Shown piece by piece: positions 45,244 through 59,200 of a stretch of DNA of 64,000 nucleotides. The notes beneath the pieces are model-generated. The model ran no database searches, was not told the DNA's origin, and was given only the letters and a program-made list of their open reading frames with translations. Source of the stretch: Nereocystis luetkeana (lineage: Eukaryota > Sar > Phaeophyceae > Laminariales > Laminariaceae); the NCBI GenBank assembly GCA_031213475.1, contig JARUPZ010000036.1, forward strand, positions 2,728,001 to 2,792,000. The letters run 5' to 3'. Both the position numbers and the translations under genes were made by a program. Numbering within the stretch: position 1 is the first letter of the stretch; every line of letters starts with the position of its first letter.

Positions 45244-45321
45244 TCACCAGGCTCCGAAGTACTCCTTCTGCCAGTTGACGCCGAGCTCGTCACACGTTTT
45301 GGCGACGGCCTGTAAAATTCG
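45244..45321 (-). CDS. Oxidase exon 15 (C-terminus)
   Basis: Acceptor GGGCGAG. ILQAVAKTCDELGVNWQKEY then FGAW and a TGA stop (45246-45244). The C-x-x-x-G-V-x-W-x-x-E-x-F ending is the family's C-terminal helix and aromatic tail; here two residues and Trp follow the usual Phe. Confidence 0.9.
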   Translation of the reverse strand, partial: RILQAVAKTCDELGVNWQKEYFGAW

Positions 45322-48272
45322 CTCGCCCGGGGCACATAGCGCACGTACAGCAAAATAAATATCACATACATACCACACGTACAGCAAAATAAAACACACG
45401 TTACGTACAACAACTGCAATACATACATGCGGAAAATACGGCATATATATGCATCACACAACACACAGAACATACAGCTCAAACATACGCGGCCTGGAAC
45501 GGCGTGTAAAGGCGAGACTAAAAACAAAGAGGACACTGCCTACGTCGCAATACATAGAAACGTGCTCACCCGAGACCTTCGAGGATGTTCGCGGGGATCT
45601 TTCGCGTATATCCTAGACTACTACTTGAGTTCAAGAGAGAACACCCGCAAAGGGGGTCGTAGTCTGTTTGCGTGCATACAGACTCGTAGTCTGTTTGCAT
45701 GCATACAGACTCCTAGTCTTTTTGGGTGCATACAGACCCCTAGTCCGTTTGCGTGCATACAGACTCCTAGTCTGTTTGCGTGCATGCAGACTTGAATATT
45801 GTGCGTTGTGCGTTTTCGGGCATTGATTGGTGCATTTCAACTTCCACGCCAAGTATAGGTTTCATATATGATCAAGCAGCCCCGTCAGTGGGACAACTTC
45901 AGTAGTAAGTAGTCATCACGCTGCACAGAACGATTTTTCGTGGTCTTCTCTTCACTTCTAGTCCCTTTCGTTTGCCGTGGCTATCTATCCATATATCCCT
46001 TGGCGCAGTGCGTCGGGCGAGACGTTGTTGAGATGGCATCCCGACCCACCTCTTCGACCTTAGGATTGGCACCGCAGTAGAGCACGAGCCAGGGCAGTAG
46101 ATGGCAGGGTCTTGAGGTCATAGCAGACGGGCTGCTGGCAACACTCTTTCTCATGCCGCGCTTTTTCTGCATCGCGGGGCAGTCATCAGCGGAAAGGAAG
46201 TGTTGAGTGTACATCACTGATTACACACAACTGGACAACCCCAGATACATGTGCGGCCCCGACGATAGCTACTGTAAGCACGGCGGGCAAGGACGAGCAT
46301 AGATTGAAGCTCGGGGTTCAAAACAAAGGTTCATGAGGGCGAGCCAATGTGCCCAAGAGCTTGGGGTCCACAGAGCACAATGTATCCGAATCTGACGCAC
46401 TGAAGGTACGCAACGCATACAAAGCTTGGCGATCAATGGTCTCCTTTTCGCAGCCGCCAACGGCCGAGCAAACGAGTTTCGAATTTGTGGCGGCAGCTCC
46501 TCACCTGCTGCTGATGGCAGGCTTCGATCACGTTCACGTCAGCCTTCGGCAGATTGGTTTTAGAAATCTCCTGGTCTTTGTCCAGGCGCGAGGACGCCTG
46601 TAAAGCATCGAGGTAAATTGCGAAAGCTAAACCTAACGGGCGGAGTCGGTGAATTCGAGCACGTACGTCGCATGCACACAACACAAGCTGCGTGGGTTGT
46701 ATTTATGCTGAGAGGAGCGAGGGGCACACCAGCACACATAACGTAAAATATTCTCTCAACATGCGCCTACGGTAAGAGAGCGATTTATCGAGTTTGTCCG
46801 TCGTACGAACATGAGCCGTTGAAACCGCAGGTCCTGGCCTTGTTGGTCGGGTTTAGCTTACCAAACGTATGTTAAGGGCCAATTTATTTCGCATGCTCCG
46901 GTATCGGTTCACCTGCTTTTCCCTGGTACCTCTCTTGGCTTGGTGAGCTGCGATGTATCCTATTATCATACCACCCGAAAATGTTTTTTAGGAAAAAAAA
47001 GGGTGTACGTACGCAAAACACGACGAGTAAAACTCCATTGGACCAAGAGATTCCTAATGGAATATGGTATGCTGTAACGACAAACAGCATGTGGTACTGT
47101 TGTAGTAGTAGCTTCTCGCTGGAGAAAGCCCCATCAGCAGGAAATTTGTTAGGCTAAAAACGATTCAGCACCCTTGGTGCAGCACCCGTAAAAGCGATAC
47201 GGTAACCCTATCGAAGCACCGATGAAAATGTACGGTAAACACATCGTAGCACCCATATAAAGGTAAAGTACCCCCCATCGAAACACCCAAACAAAGGTAC
47301 AGTGACCCCGTCGAACTCTAATACCTCTCAAAACGTACAGTACCCCCCTCCAAGAAATCCGGTTTTAGTCTGCATGCTAACCAATAGGCTATACGTGCAC
47401 TCCTACCGCAGAAAACGCTATCACCGGCCGCACCCGCGCACCTGCTGCCGGAGCAGCCCTCCCGTCCTGTCCGAGCCCCCCCAGAATGAGGCCTCCCCTC
47501 GCACACTGGCTGTTTCAAGATCGCGTTCGGGATGGGCACGAGACCGGTCCGTTCCCGTGATAAACGTCTCTTTGAGGTACGCCGCGATGTCCGGGCGTCC
47601 GAGCTCCAACTTGATCGGGCCCACCGCGTCGACTGGTGAGTTTGTTTGACGTTGGAGTCTCGGACTCGCCTATGACGTATGGCAGCACGGTGTCGGGGGT
47701 GGGTGATAGTCGGGGGAGGTCAGGCAGGACGGTTCTCATGGACGGGAACGGGGCGTATCCTCCGGGGCATTTTTAATTTTGCCTTGGTCGTATATCTCTG
47801 CTCCAACGTCGGCGGTAAGAGGTTAGAAGATAGGCGCAACGTGTTGATGCCAGTGTTGATTTCAAAATCGAGGAGCTTTACGTCCATAACATCACAGCGT
47901 CATGACGCCAGCGCCTGTGTCGGCGTCGATGTGCAGCCGTTGCATGGAGCGGCAAACCGAAAGTTCGACTACGCTGAATCTGCCAGAACCTTCGAAAATG
48001 GGCAGAGCTCAAGGGTTTTCCGTGTGGCTTACCGTGCTCCGCGGTTTATTGAACACACTGAACCTCTCAGGAAGCACCAACTCCGTCGCTGGAAACATCT
48101 CTAGGTCACCGCCATCGTCGTGGGCAATGGGATTCATCACGCCAGCACCGCCGCGAAAGTGCCTGGCACTGGTAGGTTGTTTGTAGCGTATAGGGAACAT
48201 TTTAAAGCGGAGGAGGTGTTACGCGCGTGACATCAAAGAGGATATTCACGGCATAAATGAGTATCAATCTAT

Positions 48273-48330
<58 letters not shown>

Positions 48331-51300
48331 TTCGTGGCACGGTGTTAGCCTTGCTGCCCGGTGTAGCGGCTCCAGCCTTCTTCACTAGCCTCTTCAAGAG
48401 GGTATTCACACGTTTTAAGCATACCCTTATCGCTAGTGCTTAATCTCGTCAGTACCAAGATGAGTCATCAGTAGAAACGCACCCTAGTTCAACGCAGAAT
48501 ACATCTACGCGCGCCGGGTGCACGTAACACGCTCACATCGGCGTCGTTGTCGGCCGGGCTGAGGCGAGGGCTCCATTGGCGACGATCGACCGGAAGCCCA
48601 TCTTACGCATCGCGGCCGGAGACTGTACAGGGAAACGAATCGATAGCCCGGAGGAGCAAAGTTGACAGGTCACTCTTTTTTCGCGTCCATAAGTAAGACT
48701 GTCCACGATGCCACTGTCTTCACCGGTTCGCGTTTACGATACCAGGCACATTTTATGTCTGGGCTATATAGCTTGTCGACGGGTTGCTACATTCTCGAAC
48801 CGAAACTCTGAGCTGTGTCAACACAAGCTGAGACGACACATCCGGGGGGCTACTGTATTGTCGTGGCGCTTACAGAAACTCACGTCAGCGACCGAGGGCT
48901 GGAGCAAGCGTCGGAGAGCGTTCTTGGTGTCCGCGGCCGGCCTGCCGGTGAGGTGCACCGTGCTGTTAATCTTACGAACCTGCTCCAAAACAACAGACGC
49001 AACAGCAAATCGAATCTCCTAGGGAAGGGGAAACCGTCTATCGACGAATGACTGACGACAAACCGAACGTTCGGAGAGAAATTACGAGGTGGACCGTTGT
49101 ATTCGAACGCATCACAAGAGGCCTAAGCCGTTGAACACACGTGTTGAGGACACTATCATCACTGATCTTGGGCGAGGGCGGGCGGCGGTGTGGGCGAGGT
49201 ATCGCCACTTGCGGTGTACGGCAGCAATGGGGCGGACATACCTGCAGCCCTTGGTCTACGGAACGGGAGCGCGACTACATGAAGCATAGCTGACTGGGAG
49301 TACATAACACTTCCATAGAGAGCTGGCAACCGCTGTGTACGTACACGTCTATACGGCTGTGTCCCCCTCAGCGTGGTAGTACTGCACCATAGCCGTGAAG
49401 CCGATTCGCGTTCATGGGCAGGCTGGTACTGTAGCGTGATGGTCACGTTGATTCGCGGTCACGGTCGGGCTGCCCCTGTGGTACAGTCGTGAAACAGATC
49501 CGCCGTCATGGCAGTACGGCTCATCCACCTGCGACGGCGTCGAGCGTTGGAAGGCGCAGCGCCCTAATGTGCTGTAAGGTTGAGGACTCAGCGGGGTGGA
49601 TTGAAAAATATTTTTAGCACTGTGTTCGCCACACGTCCACACCTGTTGTTCGAAGAGTGCTACCATGCCGCCGTCTCTAGTCATCCACAAAAGGTGGATA
49701 TTCTTCCTCTTCGAAAACCTACGATGATCGCAAGCGTGATGCCGCGCGCGGGGGGGAGTGACGGGGGGGGGGGGGGGGGGGGGGGCGTAATTTTTTGTTG
49801 CTTGCCCATTTGACCGTTGAAGATGCATCCCTTTTGAGACGGGGGCAGGGGGGCTGTTCTCTGTACCATATTTCTCTCCGGCATCGCGTTCAGTCTAGAG
49901 AACACAATAGCACGCAGCACCACGACTCTGTGTAGATGCTTAATCAGGTGGTCTTTCGTCCGTGCAATGCAAAGTAGACCCGGCGCTTAGTGCCCTACAA
50001 GTAGTGTGGCAAACCACACAGCCGGGAATACAGCAGAACAAGGTAGAGTGTAGGGGAGGAGTACAAAGTTTACCATAAAGAAGGGTAAAAAAATGGCCGT
50101 CAAATCAGAAACTCGATCTCAACATCAGCATTTTGCGACCACGCACGAGGTTGGACTAACTGTCGCGCAGCCCGTGCGGCATAAGCACTTGGTTCGACGC
50201 CCACAATGCATCGCCCTACCCGCTAGCTTGGGACCATTTAGTTTGGTGGATGGTGCAGTCGTGGTTGTATCAGGTTCTTTACAACTACGAAGGATTTGAA
50301 TCAGTTCGGATTTAGCACACTGCAAAAACGAAATGCGAGTACCTTCGTCCGCTACTACGCCGCTTTTGTCTTGGTGCCACTCGGAGCGGCTAAAAAAACA
50401 CATGTATCGTCAACTCGCTTTCTGTACAAACTACCGCACAATGAGGTCAGACTGTTCAGGCTCACCGCTCGATGATGGAAACCGCGGGTGTGATTCCGGC
50501 TCCAGTGCACACAAGGACAACTGCGCGAACGCGTGTTCCCAAGGATAAAAGCATCCACATCAACCGGGGCGAGGCAGGCGGGCAGGGAACAAAACCAAGG
50601 ACATAAGCCACACTTCGGCAAATTGCTGTTTCTCGTGTCGAGCGTCGGTGGTAGGGAGTGCCATCGCTGACGTACTTCACGCACTGCACGTCATTGAGCC
50701 AACCACAAGCGAACAAGGACAACACGTGTAACCCCCGCGGCGCGGTCTAGCTTCTGACAGAATCCTAAGATAGGAAGGGGCGGGGTCAACCAAGACGCAG
50801 CATGGTCTCCAAGCGTTCGAGCAAACGTCCGGCGGGTGAGAGGCCCTGTGCAGAATCCCTACGCAAAATAATGACCTAGAAGACATTTACGAGACCCTAA
50901 AAAATAGATACCCTTATGCGCCGGTATATCGTCGTTTCGGCAATAAAATCTCCTGCTGTCGTCACCGGGTGCGAGAATATTCACCTCACCTCTACTCCTA
51001 AGTCTATCACGAACATGCCACACATTTAAAGTGGAACGCCAACAATATGTATATCTCACCGTGCATGCAGTGTAGCGAGGGGGAGTGTTCTGTGCTTACC
51101 GTTGTCGTAGTAGATGGACTTCTCCATCAGGCTGGGTTGCGCCGCGGTAATCCACAGCGGTAGGCGAGGCTGATCCAGGCCGAGACGGAAAAGTTCCTGG
51201 GTCCAATCCCCCACCTACCAGAAGGACAGAGGAAACATATTGTGGCTCGTTCGCAACTCCTTCAGCGGTGTTCTGCCTCACGTACAGCAGACCGCACGGC

Positions 51301-53195
51301 CACATACATATGTGATGCGGGGTCGCTTGCGGGTACTGCTGTGATTTACAACCCTAGGATGCATTTCACTCTGAGTCCGCCAAGACATCCACATGGAGAG
51401 ACTTAACAGCAGTAGCATGGGGCATAGGTTGCTGTGTTCGCTTTAACATTATCGGTTGAACCCGGTGAGGCAAAAGAGCAGGTTTTCGAACCAACATAGA
51501 TACGTAATGCATGCATACGTTTGTGAAGTGTGTTCGGATGAAGATGTGCTACCCATTTGTCTTGCAAGAACAGAATGCCGCCTACCCGAGCTTCTCAACA
51601 CGTTGTATATATAGGCTATTATTGGTGTAACTTCACGAGTGGACCGCGTGCTCTAACGTGCATACCAAGGGTAGGGTAATTCGCCCCTCTCTAAACCACG
51701 TAGTAAGCATAGGTTACTTCACCTCGCGGGCCCTAGACCGACTAGTAAAAACGCATGGGAATCAGATTACGCCCTTACGCCTTTCGATCAGGACTCGTTT
51801 TGTGTGCATTTTTCGTATATAAAGGTTTTTCCTACCAGTTGACATCCCGCACAAACCAATGCCCGTGCCGATTTCTTCAATCCTAGGGAATTACAAGTTC
51901 TGTGGTAACAAAACCTACGACACAGAGATACTTCATTGTTATGCTGTAAGCAGAGTAGGCAAGGCAATGCCATGCCATCACACTGGACAGGACAGGTACG
52001 ACATACCCATTATAATGAACGATACATTGTGCGCTGCACCTGATCAATCCTAGCAACACGGCTTAGGCCCAAAAATCACAGGGCTGCGATAAGAATAACC
52101 GCGCGACGTCGCTGCCGAAGTCCGAGGAAAAATGAGCGTGAATCTTGCAGCACAAAAGTACGCATCGGCTTTAAGTATGTTGGGTAGCCTAATCCTAACC
52201 CTAACCCTAAGTTTGTTGGATCACGAGCGACCAGCAGCTACGGACGGGATACGCACCCTTAGCTTTTGTTGACCTCACGGTTATGGCGGTCGGTAGATAG
52301 CGGCGACACACACCATTCAGAAGAACGCACGTAAACATGGCGCCTTTCAGAACCCCTACCACTCACCGCCTCCGCGTAAAACGTCGCTCTGGGTACCGCA
52401 CCGGGATGTTGGATAATCGAAAAAGGGTGCCACTCGTTGCGGTTGATCATTGGTGAGTTCACATAAATGTAAGACCCCGCCTTGAACGTGTACCCCCTGG
52501 TGTACCGTCACAGCAGCAAGTGCGACGCAAAGAGCATGTGTTACATCAGCGGGACGTATGGCAGCCATTCCGACCCTGGCCCCACATCGTTCCACTGTGG
52601 GCGGCGGTTGACAGCAGGAGAAATTCGGGCCATCGTGGATTTCGGTGGAAACTATATAGTGGAACAACCACATGCGAGAGGGTGGTAACGCGCCGCAGCC
52701 ATTATCGTTTTTTTGTTTTGTTTTGATACTCTGGGAAAACCCCTGGTTGCGTTCGGATACCGGCGACGGCGGTCTTCTCCCACGACGCAAAATACTTACG
52801 TTGGCAAGTCGATAGTCACCATCGTCCCGCGTCCGACAGCTTCGAAAAGAGGGTTGTCGACGAGGAACGTCCTGGCCGAGGTGCGACGACAGCGCCGGAC
52901 AAGCGGAGGGCGAGGGGTAAGGATGAAACTACAAGAACAGCATCGCGATTCATCGACCGGTACGGTGTCAAAATACCCCATGTATCGCGAAGGGGAGACA
53001 GACGTCAGACCTTCCGAACTTGGAGTGGCCAACACGCTTCGTTGTTCGTTGAAAAAGTGTGAGTTCAACATGCCAGCACCAAAAGGTAGGATGGGGAGTT
53101 CCGTTGTGCGAGGCCTCGACGAGGGGTCTAGCTCCAGGCTCTATTCCACATGTAAATCTGAGGTAAGGTTGAACATGCGCCAATTATTTTCAAGA

Positions 53196-53235
<40 letters not shown>

Positions 53236-56200
53236 GTATTTAGTTTTTACCCCTTTTTTCCAGCTTAACTCGTAGAAAGTTTTACCCTCAGCGCGATTTT
53301 CTGGACAAGCCGTGGAGGCAGGTGCCATCCATTCTTCCACCTGGTACGTGCCTTTCTTTCATCGCGCATAGTGTTCAGTATTCCCACTGCTCGTCGGTTT
53401 TCATCGAACATTACTGACTCACGCTCTCGTGTTTTTCACTGAACACATTTTATGCAAGAAAATTCATTACGAGCATGCACTCGGTGAGACTCGAACCCAC
53501 GAAAATGAAAAAAGTAGGCCACTCGAACCACCCACCACGCCACCGGCGACGTTGTGTGTCGTGAAAGTTTCGTACTTTTTCGAGCTTTTCTCTTCGTGCG
53601 GGCGAATCCCTCATGAACTCGACTCTGGAAGCCCAGCCGGACACATTGCTTAAGGTCCGAATGCGATCCGCGCCCTCTGGAGGGTGTGGCGGGCGCTCGA
53701 TTGTTTTTTCGGTGGTGACGGACATGACGCTTCCCCTGGTTTCAGTACGAGAGGCCTTACTTTGTCCGTACGTACCGGTAAAAATATCACCTGTTCTACG
53801 ACAAAGGTAGCACATTTCCGCTATTTGGTTTCTGAAAGACGGGGTTCCTTGATCCCAATCTTGATTTCGAAAAAAAACTTTTTGTAGACTCGGGCCACGG
53901 AAATATTCGCCGCGATGCAATTTGCTTTTTGCTGGAGTCAGTTTTCGGGTGAGGTATGGAGCTCCTTAAGCGGGGAGCCTCTGAAAATTTAGGGTGCACC
54001 TCTGTCGTAGAACGCCTCATATGGCAGTCTTTTTTTTTCCTTTCATGACCACTCAGACTTGACGTGTACCAAGAAGACGGAAGACAACTGTTTAACAGGA
54101 AGATAACACAACTTTACAATGCTGAAGCGCACAAGCACCAGCGGGCGGCACGGTGCGAGTGTGACGCACACATTTGCACTGTGGCTAGATATTATTATCG
54201 GAGCCTGCTGTCTGTAGTCCATCATGTACATAGATGTTCTACTGCTGTCTTCGAAAGAACCTACGCCCACGCTACAGTAGGCGGGGATGCAAGCACCGTT
54301 GGGATTGAGCGTGAGAATCATAACTGTCCTTATGCTCCCGACGCTTTGCGTTTCTTGGCCGAGATACACCCGAGAAATATTTGCATCAGACAACATGCAA
54401 ACAACACGAACAACGTGACAACCCCGCCAAGCAGCGGGCCACACCACGCGCCTGTCGCGGGTCCGTTTAATACTGCTAAGGCCTGTTGCTTTATAGGAGG
54501 CTGCGGTCCGTCATCTGTCGTCATCACATATCTCGCATGCCGTGCTGATATGCATGCGTGTGAGGTGTGTATGTAGTGCGCGCCGATAAACATAAGATCA
54601 AGGTGATGTGGATCTTTTTTGGAATAATCAAATGGTTACGATGCCCGATTTTTTATTGGAAGGCGAGAGTTGATCCGCCCTGGTTGATCTATGCAGTGAT
54701 ATCGTTTTTTTTTCAGTCTGTTTTGTACAATGTAGGTAACCCAGACACCACAGACAACGAACAGACCTCCAGCTGTGAGGGGGCCGTTGTAGTGCGTTGG
54801 TCACCATGTACAACGAACAAGTAAGTACATAATCGGTACTTTGTCTGAACTTGTATATTCAACCACGATTTGTAGACAGAACAGGAGGCACTTCTTACCA
54901 TATCGTGACAGAGATGAACAAACACCATGCTTGGTGGATCACGCCATTACGGGGGACCATAGTTAATAGGACCTACGGTACACACAAAAACCTGCATAAT
55001 TCGCTACTTTTACTAACAACATTTAGTCCTATTTACTGTGGTCCCCCGTAAACCTATTACGGGGGACCACAGTAAATAGGACCAAATACCATATATTGTG
55101 CCCAAAAAAAGTTAAAATATATAGGTTTTTGTGTAGACAACAGGTCGTACCAGGCATTAACTATCATTCCCCGTAGTACTGGGCGAAACACTGCCTCAAA
55201 ACCGGAGAGTGCATTAACTCTGTTAGAAGTTGACACGTGGTTGCACGGTGGTAGTGCATCAACCTTTCAAGAAGGTGCTGCAACACACCATATCACTAAC
55301 TAGCAACCACACACAACGGCTAATTTGAACCTTATTGTTTTTTGGATTATTAGCTTGAGGATACCTCGTTTGGTATTTATTTACCGACGCTCTGATACAA
55401 AAATACCAGCGATACTTCTTGACGAAATCGTACTTTCAAGGCTTGCGAGGCTCGCCTACGTTTAGCCGTCAATGTTTGGGGGTGTCTTGTTGGAGTGCGG
55501 TCGAGATGTCGATATATATGTCTCGTCGAGAGAAAAACGGTACGATCTCTTATTATATTCGTGAGGAATGATGCCGTTTTGTCGGTATGTCGTGTGCTTT
55601 TCTCTTTTGTTTTATTTCGCAGTACGTACGGTATCGTACTTGTAAGGGGGGCCCTTGTTTCGACGAGATTTGTGTGTGGTCGTGTTTTTTCTATCTATTT
55701 TCTTGTAGGAACGCAGCACGTACCCGTACTCCCAGGGGCTACCATTTTGTCATGGGGTGCGGTCCAGAGCATGGGTCGTTTTTGGGGCTTTTTCGGAATG
55801 GCAGCTTGCTGTATCGAGGCACGGACAAATAACAACAATAAAATAAAAACTGTCATGACTCACGCCCACTTTCGGGATCTACGACTTGAAAGGAAACCGG
55901 AACGAATTCGTAGGATTTCCCGCCAGGTGTCTGATGTTTAATTTTCGTCGGTACCTTTTCTTTCCGGTGATCCACGAGCTATTTTCGAAATCGTGATCCA
56001 CTAGCCCGGTGATCCGCCTCCCATATTTCTCTCAATGTGATCCACTAGCAGCCCGGTGATCCACCACGCATTTCTCCTAGACGTGATCCACTAGCCCGGT
56101 GATCCACTACGCAATTTTCCCGATGTGATCCACTAGGCAGGGCGATCCACTAAATAAACGCCGGCCGCCCGCGAGGGGAGGAGAAAGCAACATCACGCGC

Positions 56201-59200
56201 GTGCGGTAGTTTGTCGGCACTATGTTGCTGTGACTTCCTACCAGCGTTTCGTGGCAATGAGGCGCGGCTTCAGTACCTGGAGTAGCCAAACCTCTGGCTG
56301 CAGCAGTAGCAGCCCACTACGATAGGGCGTACGAGACCAGGGTCAGGTTCGCTGTACGCTCGGCTTGTCGGTCGAACCCTCGCACGCTTTGTGCACGACG
56401 CACTCGGTTTTGTTGTGTGTTTCTCGTTCCCCAACTCGAACTTTCTTAGGATTTGAAGACGAAAAAATCAGCATGTGACAGGTGCCCAGCACAGAGTGCT
56501 TGTCGTGGCAGGTGTCGCCACAACTATTTATACCGCAGCAGGATATCTACAGCATCCCTCATAAGTAAGAGGGTGGGCCTGGCAATACTACCTGCAGCAT
56601 GGCTCAGGAACGCGACCCGAATGTTGTTGTGGACAGGCACATTCTGCCTACTACGTGTACTCGTCGTATAATTGGGTTTCTTTGTAGGTAGATTTAAAAA
56701 ATACAAAACTGCAATCGTAATGGTCTTCAGGGTTCTGCTTTTCGTCAAGAAGAACTACAAGAGAACCAAAATGCACCTTTTAGCAACAGTCTTAAGGATT
56801 CTGTATTATTTTCACCATGGCCCAGCCATGTGCCTACACACGTTGCGGCTCGACCAAGTATGAACGACTTACAATCGCACCAGCACGCGAAGATCTCGTT
56901 AGTGTATGTGCGAGCATAGACTCCGCCGGGACTGGCTTTCTTTGGTGCCGTGTGCTTCGAACGCGGTGGACAAAACAACGTGGCCGATAAAAATGTTAAA
57001 TCACACTCCTTGACACACGCACTTTCTGAGAGAGAAACTAAAAACAAGGCACCTTATTCGCGTACACGATTCGTTTTGAGGAGGCGTCCCCCCCTCTGGA
57101 CACTGAGAACAAAATACTCGCGTTTCACGTTTAACGCGTACACTACAGGAGAAGAAGTTGTTTTTTCATCAGACCCTGCCATCTGTAAAACTGGGGGCCT
57201 TTGGTGATATGTGATACTTGTACATGCATGCTGCCACAGGTACATCAACACTGCTGCTGTTGCAGTTCGATTTTCGTGGGCAGCCGAGTGTGATCGAGAG
57301 TTTCAACTCTTTTTCAGTGCCCCCCTTTTTTGTTCCTGTATATACTACCCCACTACAGTTATAGTGCTACTACCGTGTTCCGTGTGTCACGCGTTCGTGT
57401 CGCGTGCCGTGCGTTACACGTGGAGTTTGCTTTCGAACATTTTTTTTTGTCGGCAGTCTTCGGTTTCGTGCTGGAGAGGCGTTCTTCACCGTGGGCGCAA
57501 TAAGAATATGCACTAACATCCTGACAACTATGGCAAAACGTTCGGCGGAATGATCAATAGAATGATCAATAAAATCTATGAAAGCAATTCAGTCAATAGC
57601 AACAGTTCTCATTCCCAAGTACGTTTTGCCCCAGAGAGTGCAGGTAGGTGCAGTCTTGAGAGGCTATATCGCGGTATATGCCTATATCCACAGTTGGGTA
57701 GTGCTGATGCGCTGATATTTCAGAACGGCGTAATATTTGTACCATGCATAATATGTTGTATTATTTTTAATTGTTGTTTCGGACACTCCCCTTGGCTCGT
57801 CCCAGGAGAAAACCCTTTGTTGGTTATATTGGCCCGTTTCATTTGCACTCACTGTTTGGTGGTAAAGTACACACGGTCCAGGGTGTACCAGAGGATGATA
57901 ATGAATCCCACGTAGCGGAAAGTAACGCTGTGGAAGCAGAGCGCCACCATCAACGGAAGAAGGAGCATGTGAAGGCGCTTCCTAAACTGGAATGACATCT
58001 GAGTTTAGCAGCGAGGGGCAAGTTCGAGTCGGAGTTATAGGTTCGAGTCGGGGTTAGGACTCCATGCACATTGGAATAATATGTCCGGGTTGCTGTGCGG
58101 CATGGAAGCTGGCGTGATGACGTCATTTCTACGCAGGGTTTACAAAGGAAATGTCGGACTAGCCCCACGCTGGGTAACTCGTGTAGGTCATGCCGGAGAT
58201 TCCTTACTATACGAGCACGCGCCACCAAGTCGATACTGTACCGGGTTGGCCCGCTCGACGGCCTACGACCGGAGTTAACAGGTGTGAATGGGCAAGACCT
58301 GCGGATAAATCCGAAACAAACGTGCTTCGCGCAATGTCTAGGGCATTACCCAAGCCCCACATCGATACAGCCACGATTAGGCCAACGGTCGTAACAATTG
58401 CTTGGATGGCAACCGGTAACTATTTTCGTGCGAAATAGTTTTTTTTTCCTACCCTCACGACCCTGCCGCACTTTGTTCACACGCGTGATAGGAGGGGAGA
58501 CCAAACGCCGGCGCCCAAACGATGACAGGTTTCTCCGGCGACCAACGTTCATCAGCCCGATCTGTTCCGACTGCAATGCGTTGGCGTGCACATCAGCGGA
58601 GTGTACGTTTTTCTGCTGTACTTACTTACTTACTTGCGGTTTGACGTTTTTGGAGGGCAATAGAGTGGTGATGCTACAGCAGCAGTCGTCGTGAGGGCGT
58701 TTTGTGATCACTTCCAGTCGACCGTCACTTCGTCGCACACGCCTAACGTACGAGACAAAGGCACAACTCTCCTAACGGTCGAAGACGTCGGGTATCATGC
58801 AAGGGGTACGAGTGAAACGTACTCTCTATGGGGCCCTCGACTCGAGGAAGCCCCCTCTACACCACCTCGCCCACTACTAAAAAATTAACAATCTATTCCG
58901 ATTTTCTCATAGATAGACGCGTGCTACGATAGATGTGGTGGCGTGTTTCGGCGGAAACAGTTTCCTAATTTACTGGGGTTCCTTGACCCGTAAGCGTAGG
59001 GAATTCACGCTCGACCCTATAATCTGAAGTTTGTATACCTAGGCCATGTATGTGGGATTACTCATCAACCATCATTGAGCTCTGATTTTGTCTGAAAGTA
59101 TTTTTTCGCGTGACGTACTGTTAATACTACTAGCTGTAGTGTAAAAGGAGCTCTTCGAGGGGGAATCCCCTGGAAATTAATGGTGTACCTCTACTGTAGC

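Noticed and set aside
45659..45792. CRISPR-like regular repeats
   Set aside because: Units are directly adjacent with no unique spacers, and the context is a eukaryotic intron.
53478..53553. A functional tRNA gene
   Set aside because: The T arm pairs, but the acceptor stem does not, and the sequence continues into a SINE body repeated elsewhere.
54064..54576. 170-codon plus-strand ORF
   Set aside because: It is antisense within the oxidase's long intron, has no domain, and is composed of unrelated low-information sequence.
58240..58430. Hydrophobic minus-strand stretch IVTTVGLIVAVSMWGLGN
   Set aside because: It lies in an intron whose flanking exons already join in phase, and it adds no family segment. 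A nested or chance frame.
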